From: an uncultured Verrucomicrobiales bacterium
GTDB taxonomy: Bacteria > Verrucomicrobiota > Verrucomicrobiia > Verrucomicrobiales > Akkermansiaceae
Direction: 5' to 3'
Length of the DNA stretch: 6,998 bases
Assembly (NCBI GenBank): GCA_937916135.1
Contig: CALFTQ010000102.1
Span: 1-6,998, forward strand
The position numbers and the translations under genes were made by a program. Positions 1 through 3,969 of the stretch are shown here, piece after piece. Positions within the stretch are counted from its first letter, which is position 1, and each line of letters opens with the position of its first letter. The notes below the pieces were generated by a model, which saw nothing but the letters and a program-made list of their open reading frames with translations, was not told the DNA's origin and ran no database searches.

Positions 1-33
1 TGGAGTGCTCCACCGCCTCGCTATGGGTATGTC

Positions 34-51
34 GCCCGTTTCACGGGCTTT
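34..51 (+). terminator. Short GC hairpin followed by TTT (weak terminator candidate)
   Basis: GCCCGT at 34-39 and ACGGGC at 43-48 form a perfect 6-bp stem with a 3-nt loop, followed by only three T residues. It could end a plus-strand transcript entering from the left edge. The short U-run makes this a weak call; it may simply be one arm of a repeat element. Confidence 0.3.
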
Positions 52-84
52 GAATTCCGCTCGCCTGCGGCTCGCCAACTAATC

Positions 85-102
85 GACAAATTCCAATTTG
101 TC
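85..102. repeat. Perfect 8-bp inverted repeat, 2-bp spacer
   Basis: GACAAATT at 85-92 and AATTTGTC at 95-102 are exact reverse complements separated by CC. There is no T-run after it, so it is not a classical terminator. It could be a protein-binding dyad or part of an intergenic palindromic repeat. Confidence 0.6.
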
Positions 103-193
103 CGTCACCGCCAATGCGGATAACACATCAATCTTTAATTGCCTCATCAATAATTGCCGGAGCAAGAGCGAATAAATCGCAACTCTGGTGTTT

Positions 194-215
194 CCCGGCT
201 AATCAATAAGCCGAG
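194..215 (-). terminator. Hairpin downstream of exbD, no U-run
   Basis: On the minus strand CTCGGCT (215-209) pairs with AGCCGGG (200-194) through seven positions, one of them a G-U pair, around an 8-nt loop. It lies 12 bp past the exbD stop codon, the expected place for the operon's 3' end. The bases after it are not T-rich, so intrinsic termination would be weak. It may act as an mRNA 3' stabiliser or with Rho. Confidence 0.3.
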
Positions 216-226
216 GAAAAGGAAAA

Positions 227-643
227 TCAGGGCTGGTAGTCGATACGCACGGGGACTTGCTCCACGTTGATTCCGGCGGCGGAGAGGGTATCGAGCACTT
301 CCACGAAGCGGGCCATGGAGGAACCACCGGCGGCAGATACCTGAATTCTGGCCTGCGGGTTCTGCTTCATGAGCTCGCGCACGGCAGCGACGAGCTGCTC
401 GGCAGGCACCAGCTTGCCGTTGAAGGCGATGGTGTCGTCATCCGCCACTTCGAGGAGGATGCTGTTGCGGTCGCCCTGGGTGCCGGCCAGGTGGTGGGTC
501 TGGGGCACATCCAGCTGCAGCACGCTCACCTGGCGCTTGAACTCGGTGTGCACGATGAAGAAGATGAGCAGGATGGTGAGGATATCCAGCATGGGCACGA
601 TGGGAATGCCCTGTTGCGCGAATTGGCGTTCGTAGAGCTTCAT
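227..643 (-). CDS. exbD: ExbD/TolR-family biopolymer transport protein
   Basis: This is the small subunit of the proton-driven ExbB-ExbD motor that energises TonB. The protein has 138 residues: a short cytoplasmic N-terminus, one membrane helix at about residues 13-31 and a periplasmic domain. Asp20, in the PMLDIL motif inside the helix, matches the essential proton-carrying Asp25 of E. coli ExbD. I chose the ATG at 641-643, which puts the helix close to the N-terminus as in the family and leaves 8 bp after the exbB stop. A longer frame starting at 688 would overlap exbB by 37 bp and add an untypical tail. No Shine-Dalgarno sequence precedes the ATG, so translation is probably coupled to exbB. 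TolR is the alternative, but the adjacent TonB-like gene favours ExbD. Confidence 0.9.
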   Translation of the reverse strand: MKLYERQFAQQGIPIVPMLDILTILLIFFIVHTEFKRQVSVLQLDVPQTHHLAGTQGDRNSILLEVADDDTIAFNGKLVPAEQLVAAVRELMKQNPQARIQVSAAGGSSMARFVEVLDTLSAAGINVEQVPVRIDYQP

Positions 644-651
644 GGCGTCAA

Positions 652-1233
652 TCAGGACAGGCGGTTGGCGAGCAGGTCGGTGAAGCACTGGTTGATGCGG
701 GCGGCGCGGCGCTCCAGTGCGCGCTCAAAGCAGCTCAGCGCTATGGTGCCCGGCACGGCAATTGCCAGGCCGAAGATGGTGGTATACAGCGCTTTGGAGA
801 TGCCCAGCGCGATGCCGTCCTGCGCATCCGGGGCGCCGAACACGCCGAAGATGTCCACCAGGCCCCAGGCGGTGCCCAGAATGCCGAGCATGGGGGCAAT
901 GGTGGTGATGATGCTGATGGTGGCGAGCCCGGCGCGCTGGCGGTCGATGATGCAGCGCAGGCGGGCCTCGACCTGCTGCTCCAGGGCAGGGGAGGCCGGC
1001 TGCTCGTTGATGAAGCTGAGCACGCGCACGAGTTCATCCTTGCGGCAGAGTTCCTGCAAGGCGGTGGCAGAGCATTCGCCGCGGGCTACTTCCTCCAGCC
1101 GGCTCAGGCACTTGTGCTGCCGGGTGTAGAGCAGGTGGTAGAGTATGGCTGCCAGCATGATGACAGAGCAGGCCAGCAGCGGCAGACCGAAGGGATGGCA
1201 GGCGGCAAAGAATTGGCGGATGGTTTCGTTCAT
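652..1233 (-). CDS. exbB: ExbB/TolQ/MotA-family proton channel subunit
   Basis: This is the channel subunit that houses ExbD and converts proton flow into work on TonB in the inner membrane. It has 193 residues and three membrane helices, at about 16-36, 101-130 and 141-167, with a cytoplasmic domain between helices 1 and 2. Helix 2 has the family motif APMLGILGTAWG (residues 113-124). Helix 3 reads GISKALYTTIFGLAIAVPG (144-162), matching the GIxxALxTTxxGLxxAIP pattern. Where E. coli ExbB has the lumen-facing Glu176, the aligned residue here is Lys147. I chose the ATG at 1231-1233, with a weak GGA seven bases upstream and 22 bp after the tonB stop. An in-frame TTG at 1261-1263, overlapping the tonB end by 8 bp, would add ten residues. 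MotA is unlikely from size and context. Confidence 0.9.
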   Translation of the reverse strand: MNETIRQFFAACHPFGLPLLACSVIMLAAILYHLLYTRQHKCLSRLEEVARGECSATALQELCRKDELVRVLSFINEQPASPALEQQVEARLRCIIDRQRAGLATISIITTIAPMLGILGTAWGLVDIFGVFGAPDAQDGIALGISKALYTTIFGLAIAVPGTIALSCFERALERRAARINQCFTDLLANRLS

Positions 1234-1255
1234 GATGAGTTCCGGGTGGGGGTGA

Positions 1256-2476
1256 TTAGTCAAAGTTGAATTCGAAGATGAGTTCCATAAGCTCGCCGAT
1301 GACGTCCGCCTGCACCTCCGGGGGCATGGGCGGCAGACTGGCTTTGCGGATGGCTTTGAAGGTGAAGGATTGCTGGCTGATGCTGGCGCCGCGGCGGGTG
1401 ATGAGCGTCATGCTGTCGATCTGCCCGCGCTTGTTGATGCGCAGGCTGATGGTGATTTTGCCGGGGATGATATCGCCGCGGTGCTCATCGCATGCAATAT
1501 ACCAGAAATGCGCCACGCGGCGGTAGACCAGTGCCTCGTATGCCCCGCGCGGGGTGGAGGCTACATTCAGCGCAGCACCGCGGCCCAGCACAAAGCGGCC
1601 GCTGCTGCGGCTGCGGCGTTCATTGGTGCGGAATCCGGGTTTCTGGGCCCACTCGGCCAGGCTGGGGTCGTAGAATACGCGGGGGCGGCGGGGCTGCGCG
1701 GCGGGGGTGCTGGCCTTGCCGGTTCCACCGGGCAGGCCCAGGCGGGCTGCCTGCTGCTCGAGTTCCTGTGTGAGCTCGGTTTGTTCTTCCTGCCGGAGTT
1801 TGAGCTGCCCGCTCAGGTCATCCGTGAGGGTGAGGGATTGCGTGGCATCGACGTCGGTGTTGCGCGCGTCCTTCCCCCGGGCATCCGGTGCATCGGTGCC
1901 GTCCTGCTGCCCATCGACCGGGGCAGCGGCGGTCGGCAGTGGGGGAGCAGGCTGCGGCTGCGGGGCGGGTGGTTGCGGGGGGGTGGGCGGCGTGCTTTTC
2001 CCCTCGTGTGCCAGGTCGCCCTCCTGCCGGTTCTGGTCAAAGGTGACGATTTCCTCCTTCTGCTCGCCGGTCATGGCGGGGGCGTGTTCGGCGCTGGCCA
2101 GGTGGCGGGCATCCGGGGCACTGGCGGCGCGGGTGCTGCGCTGTCCTTCATAGTCCGTCTGGTCGGGGAGGGCCTGGGCCGTATCTGCGCTGGTCTTGGC
2201 AAAGGGCTTCTGCTCGCCGGGCTTGCGGGGGGCCTCCTTTGGCGCCGCCTGGGCCTGCTTTTTCTGCTCATCGGCCTTTTTGCGGGCAGCGGTGCGCAGT
2301 ACTTTCACCGGGCGTGCCTTGCGGAAGGGCTTGACCCGCTTCACTTTCTCCTGCGGCGGAATCAGCAGTATGAGCCACCCCAGCAGCACATGCAGCAGAA
2401 CGGAGAGCGCCACGCAAAGAAGCACCCGCTGAAATCGTTTCTGCTGCAGAGAATTCACTATCGGCCAGTTTGCCAC
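1256..2476 (-). CDS. tonB: TonB-like energy transducer
   Basis: This protein probably links the ExbB-ExbD motor to TonB-dependent receptors across the periplasm. It has 406 residues: a short cytoplasmic N-terminus, one membrane anchor at about 18-39, a basic stretch (44-68), a long Ala/Pro/Gln linker with a Pro-rich core at 161-182, a predicted coiled segment at about 222-245 and a C-terminal alpha/beta domain at about 308-406. The C-terminal domain has the TonB/TolA layout: GKITISLRINKRGQIDS strands, a helix and a PPMPPEV turn before the last strand. It is longer than E. coli TonB (239 residues) because of the linker. The first codon is GTG at 2474-2476; another GTG at 2456-2458 (Val7) is possible, and neither has a clear ribosome site. 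I found no convincing promoter before it. TolA is the alternative, but no tolB or pal lies nearby in the window. Confidence 0.82.
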   Translation of the reverse strand: MANWPIVNSLQQKRFQRVLLCVALSVLLHVLLGWLILLIPPQEKVKRVKPFRKARPVKVLRTAARKKADEQKKQAQAAPKEAPRKPGEQKPFAKTSADTAQALPDQTDYEGQRSTRAASAPDARHLASAEHAPAMTGEQKEEIVTFDQNRQEGDLAHEGKSTPPTPPQPPAPQPQPAPPLPTAAAPVDGQQDGTDAPDARGKDARNTDVDATQSLTLTDDLSGQLKLRQEEQTELTQELEQQAARLGLPGGTGKASTPAAQPRRPRVFYDPSLAEWAQKPGFRTNERRSRSSGRFVLGRGAALNVASTPRGAYEALVYRRVAHFWYIACDEHRGDIIPGKITISLRINKRGQIDSMTLITRRGASISQQSFTFKAIRKASLPPMPPEVQADVIGELMELIFEFNFD

Positions 2477-2598
2477 TAATTGCTGCCGGTTACAAGCTTT
2501 CTGATTGTCTTACCCGAAAACACTGGACGGTGGCCGTGTGGCGCTTTCCCTGTGCCAGGTTTGATGCAAAATATTATGAGCCTGCCTGATTTTTTTTA

Positions 2599-2627
2599 TT
2601 GCATAGTGAAACAGTAGGTGATATAGT
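2599..2627 (+). promoter_or_regulatory. Sigma-70-type promoter of the Cys-rich gene, with upstream T-tract
   Basis: The -35 box TTGCAT (2599-2604) and -10 box TATAGT (2622-2627) are separated by exactly 17 bp, giving a predicted start near 2634. Eight T residues at 2590-2597 sit directly upstream, in UP-element position. The 13 bases TTTTTTTATTGCA recur in the ankyrin gene's promoter. Confidence 0.65.
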
Positions 2628-2632
2628 AATGC

Positions 2633-2652
2633 AGTGAGCCGCGTAGCTCACT
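2633..2652 (+). promoter_or_regulatory. 7-bp dyad at the predicted transcription start
   Basis: AGTGAGC (2633-2639) and GCTCACT (2646-2652) are perfect inverted arms around a 6-nt spacer. The dyad begins at the predicted +1 of the Cys-rich gene. It could be an operator for a repressor that blocks initiation, or an mRNA 5' hairpin that protects a highly expressed transcript. It is too far from the start codon to mask it. Confidence 0.5.
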
Positions 2653-2665
2653 TGATAACATAAAC

Positions 2666-2682
2666 TCCAAACCATAGAAAGA
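2666..2682 (+). repeat. Shared leader element, copy 1
   Basis: The 17-mer TCCAAACCATAGAAAGA ends 9 nt before the ATG of the Cys-rich gene. It matches the ankyrin gene's leader (3205-3221) at 15 of 17 positions. Its AGAAAG purine core may serve as an atypical ribosome-binding or stand-by site; no canonical AGGAGG is present. Confidence 0.6.
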
Positions 2683-2691
2683 CCTGCTGAA

Positions 2692-2991
2692 ATGAAAAAA
2701 CTTGCTCTTGCTTTGCTCGCCGCGGCCTTCTGCTGCGGCATGACCAATGCTCAGGAACCCGCACCTGCTCCCGCAGCGTCGGCTCCCTGTGTGCAGAAGT
2801 GCTGCGCCAAGAAAGCTGAATGCCCGCAGAAAAAGTGCTGCCCGCAGAAAAAGTGCTGCCCGCAGAAAAAGTGCTGCCCGCAGAAAGCCGAGTGCTGCCC
2901 GAAGAAAGCCGAGTGCTGCCCGAAGAAAGCCGAGTGTTCTGAAAAGAAAGCTTGCTGCCCCGGGAAGACTGCATGCCCGAAGAAGGCGTGA
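2692..2991 (+). CDS. Small secreted Lys/Cys-rich repeat protein
   Basis: This 99-residue protein belongs to no family I can name. It starts with a Sec signal peptide: MKK, a hydrophobic core at 4-17 and probable cleavage after TNA (residue 20). A short Ala/Pro spacer (22-32) follows. The mature part is built from PQKKCC units (45-62, three copies) and PQKAECC/PKKAECC units (63-82, the last shortened). The mature chain holds 18 Cys, mostly as CC pairs, plus 19 Lys against 6 Glu, so it is strongly basic. Cys14-Cys15 in the signal peptide do not fit a lipobox. Possible roles are metal binding, like a periplasmic metallothionein, or a disulfide-crosslinked envelope component; neither is proven. 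The gene is monocistronic, with its own promoter and terminator. Repeat number may vary between strains. Confidence 0.85.
   Translation: MKKLALALLAAAFCCGMTNAQEPAPAPAASAPCVQKCCAKKAECPQKKCCPQKKCCPQKKCCPQKAECCPKKAECCPKKAECSEKKACCPGKTACPKKA
2824..2877 (+). repeat. Three tandem 18-bp repeats encoding PQKKCC
   Basis: Three copies of the 18-bp unit CCGCAGAAAAAGTGCTGC encode residues 45-62. They are identical at the DNA level, which points to recent slippage or duplication rather than old protein-level conservation. Confidence 0.9.
2878..2940 (+). repeat. Three tandem 21-bp repeats encoding P(Q/K)KAEC(C/S)
   Basis: Three 21-bp units follow directly on the 18-bp array and add one codon (GCC GAG in place of AAG). 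The first starts CCGCAG and the other two CCGAAG; the last ends in TCT (Ser) instead of TGC (Cys). The hybrid first unit suggests the two arrays derive from one ancestral unit. Confidence 0.85.
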
Positions 2992-3013
2992 GCCCCGCGA
3001 GCTGTTCATCCCC

Positions 3014-3049
3014 GCCCATCCGGATTTTTTTTGCCGGATGGGCTTTTTT
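3014..3049 (+). terminator. Strong intrinsic terminator of the Cys-rich gene
   Basis: GCCCATCCGG (3014-3023) and CCGGATGGGC (3034-3043) form a perfect 10-bp stem with a 10-nt, T-rich loop, followed by six T residues (3044-3049). It starts 22 bp after the stop codon, so the Cys-rich gene is probably transcribed alone. Confidence 0.92.
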
Positions 3050-3095
3050 AGCGCCATAACGCCAAATAACAAGAAAAAACTACCAAAAAGATAGG

Positions 3096-3120
3096 AAAAA
3101 TGCGTTCTGACTGCATTTTT
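3096..3120. repeat. A-tract/T-tract inverted repeat before the ankyrin promoter
   Basis: AAAAATGC (3096-3103) and GCATTTTT (3113-3120) are perfect 8-bp arms around 9 nt. The right arm's T residues run into the T-tract upstream of the -35 box. It could be a weak back-up terminator for upstream transcription, or its T-tract may work mainly as an UP element. The stem is AT-rich and weak. Confidence 0.45.
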
Positions 3121-3123
3121 TTA

Positions 3124-3152
3124 TTGCAATGGACGTAAAAATTCAGTAATTT
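3124..3152 (+). promoter_or_regulatory. Sigma-70-type promoter of the ankyrin gene
   Basis: The -35 box TTGCAA (3124-3129) and -10 box TAATTT (3147-3152) are 17 bp apart, with a predicted start near 3159. Seven T residues at 3116-3122 precede the -35 box, as in the Cys-rich gene's promoter. The -10 box is a poorer match to consensus than that of the neighbour. Confidence 0.55.
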
Positions 3153-3167
3153 GCTTTCAGAAAGCGG

Positions 3168-3189
3168 GGGTGGACGTCTCCTGCCACCC
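3168..3189 (+). promoter_or_regulatory. 5' UTR hairpin of the ankyrin mRNA
   Basis: GGGTGG (3168-3173) and CCACCC (3184-3189) form a 6-bp GC-rich stem with a 10-nt loop, about 9 nt after the predicted transcription start. The position resembles the dyad in the Cys-rich gene's leader although the sequences differ. A role in mRNA protection is possible but inferred. Confidence 0.4.
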
Positions 3190-3204
3190 GACAGAGTAAA
3201 GAAT

Positions 3205-3221
3205 TCCAAAGAATAGAAAGA
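3205..3221 (+). repeat. Shared leader element, copy 2
   Basis: TCCAAAGAATAGAAAGA ends 11 nt before the ankyrin ATG and differs from the copy at 2666-2682 at two positions. The conserved ATAGAAAGA part may be the ribosome-binding region used by both genes. Confidence 0.6.
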
Positions 3222-3232
3222 AATCCGCAATC

Positions 3233-3820
3233 ATGAATACGATAACACTGAAAAAACTGGCTCTCTCCGTTCTTACCGCAGGTGTAGCCTTTGGTATGAG
3301 CGGAATTGCGAATGCTCAAGATGTGAACTGGGCAGATCGGGAAGGGGAAACACTTTTAATGAAGGCTGCTGACCGCGGCCAGGTGGCTGAGGTGACACGA
3401 CTGCTGGCCGCGGGTGCACAGGTGAATGCCAAAGACAACGAGGGTGAAACGGCCCTGATGATGGCTGCTGATGATGGCAATGCTGCCATTGTGAAGCTAC
3501 TGCTGGGAGCCGGAGCCAATGTGAATGATGCCGATGCAGACGGCGAGACTCCGCTCATGTACGCCGCGGACAGTGGCAACCCTGCCACGGTGAAGCTGCT
3601 GCTGGATGCCGGTGCCACGGTCAACGTCATTGATAATGACGGCGAGACTCCGCTGATGAAGGCTGCTGATGAGGGCAACGTGCCGGTGATTCAGATGCTC
3701 ATAGCCGCCGGGGCTGACCTCAACGTGCAGGATAGAGAGGGCGAGAGCGCGCTGGATAAGGCATTGGACGAGGGCAATATCCGCGCCGTGAAAGCCCTCC
3801 GTGCAGCCGGAGCCCGATAA
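3233..3820 (+). CDS. Exported ankyrin-repeat protein
   Basis: The protein has 195 residues. A Sec signal peptide (residues 1-28: basic LKK, hydrophobic core, probable cleavage after NA before Gln29) is followed by five ankyrin repeats of 33 residues, at 35-67, 68-100, 101-133, 134-166 and 167-195. Each starts D-x-x/D-G-E-T/S, continues with an LM.AAD.GN helix and ends with a LLL.AGA.VN turn. The fifth is shortened and acts as the cap. Nothing but ankyrin repeats follows the signal peptide, so it is likely a pure binding protein in the periplasm or outside the cell; the partner is unknown. The mature chain is acidic (29 Asp/Glu, 14 Lys/Arg). It has its own promoter and terminator. The ATG at 3233 is fixed by the signal peptide. 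Confidence 0.93.
   Translation: MNTITLKKLALSVLTAGVAFGMSGIANAQDVNWADREGETLLMKAADRGQVAEVTRLLAAGAQVNAKDNEGETALMMAADDGNAAIVKLLLGAGANVNDADADGETPLMYAADSGNPATVKLLLDAGATVNVIDNDGETPLMKAADEGNVPVIQMLIAAGADLNVQDREGESALDKALDEGNIRAVKALRAAGAR
3335..3820 (+). repeat. Five 99-bp ankyrin-coding repeats
   Basis: The repeats have a 99-bp period. Repeats 3 and 4 share an identical 17-mer, GACGGCGAGACTCCGCT, at 3539-3555 and 3638-3654, so these two may be the most recent duplicates. Other units have diverged at the DNA level while keeping the protein consensus. Confidence 0.85.
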
Positions 3821-3849
3821 AATTTGTACGCATAACGTCAACGCGAGCC

Positions 3850-3884
3850 ACCGCCGCCCGGCCCTGCGCCCGGCGGCGGTTTTT
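3850..3884 (+). terminator. Intrinsic terminator of the ankyrin gene
   Basis: ACCGCCGCC (3850-3858) and GGCGGCGGT (3872-3880) form a perfect 9-bp stem with a 13-nt loop, followed by TTTT (3881-3884). It lies 29 bp after the stop codon and separates the ankyrin gene from the transporter's promoter. Confidence 0.85.
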
Positions 3885-3929
3885 GCAGCCTGAATTCCGC
3901 GAAAGTACGGGAAAAATAACCGTTTTGGC

Positions 3930-3958
3930 TTTACAAGTGCGTGAGGCGGGCGTATAAA
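3930..3958 (+). promoter_or_regulatory. Promoter of the SulP transporter gene
   Basis: TTTACA (3930-3935) and TATAAA (3953-3958) are separated by 17 bp. The expected transcription start, about 7 nt past the -10 box, falls at about 3965, only around 5 nt before the ATG at 3970. The mRNA would be nearly leaderless, which agrees with the absence of a Shine-Dalgarno sequence. Confidence 0.6.
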
Positions 3959-3969
3959 AAAGCTTAGCC

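Larger units (their letters stand above)
1..226. other. Intergenic region with stacked short palindromes
   Basis: I see no convincing gene here. The stretch contains inverted repeats at 1-12 (5-bp arms), 34-48 (6-bp arms), 85-102 (8-bp arms) and 194-215 (7-bp arms). The heptamer GCTCGCC also occurs twice, at 59-65 and 70-76. Frame 1 of the plus strand is open from the left edge to a TAA at 121-123 (40 codons), so the tail of a plus-strand gene entering from the left cannot be excluded, but its sequence resembles no family I know. The density of palindromes recalls REP-like intergenic repeats or the end of a structured RNA; this is inference. Confidence 0.5.

Noticed and set aside
1..123. Plus-strand frame open from the left edge to TAA at 121-123
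   Set aside because: Forty codons without a stop are easily due to chance, the region is full of palindromes and no family is recognisable.
257..1129. Long plus-strand open frame (290 codons) opposite exbB and exbD
   Set aside because: It is antisense to two genes with clear family motifs, has no recognisable domain and is expected by chance in GC-rich coding DNA.
1370..2479. Plus-strand open frame of 369 codons opposite tonB
   Set aside because: Its Gly/Leu/Arg-rich composition mirrors the Pro/Ala/Gln-rich linker on the other strand, it shows no domain, and tonB has a membrane anchor and a recognisable C-terminal domain.
2477..2598. Minus-strand promoter for the tonB operon
   Set aside because: CATAAT- and GACAAT-like -10 candidates were seen, but none has an acceptable -35 box at 16-18 bp.
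2692..2751. Lipoprotein signal (Cys14-Cys15) in the Cys-rich protein
   Set aside because: The residues before Cys14 are Ala-Ala-Phe, which do not fit a lipobox; cleavage after Ala20 by signal peptidase I fits better.
2824..2940. CRISPR-like array
   Set aside because: The repeats are contiguous without spacers and keep a coding frame.
2596..3072. Minus-strand frame with LFLRAA-type repeats
   Set aside because: The repeats are only the reverse reading of the Cys-rich gene's tandem units, and the frame runs through its promoter and terminator.
2747..3094. Second plus-strand frame over the Cys-rich gene, Arg/Lys-rich
   Set aside because: It lacks a signal peptide and reads through the strong terminator at 3014-3049; the frame starting at 2692 has a signal peptide and regular Cys pattern.
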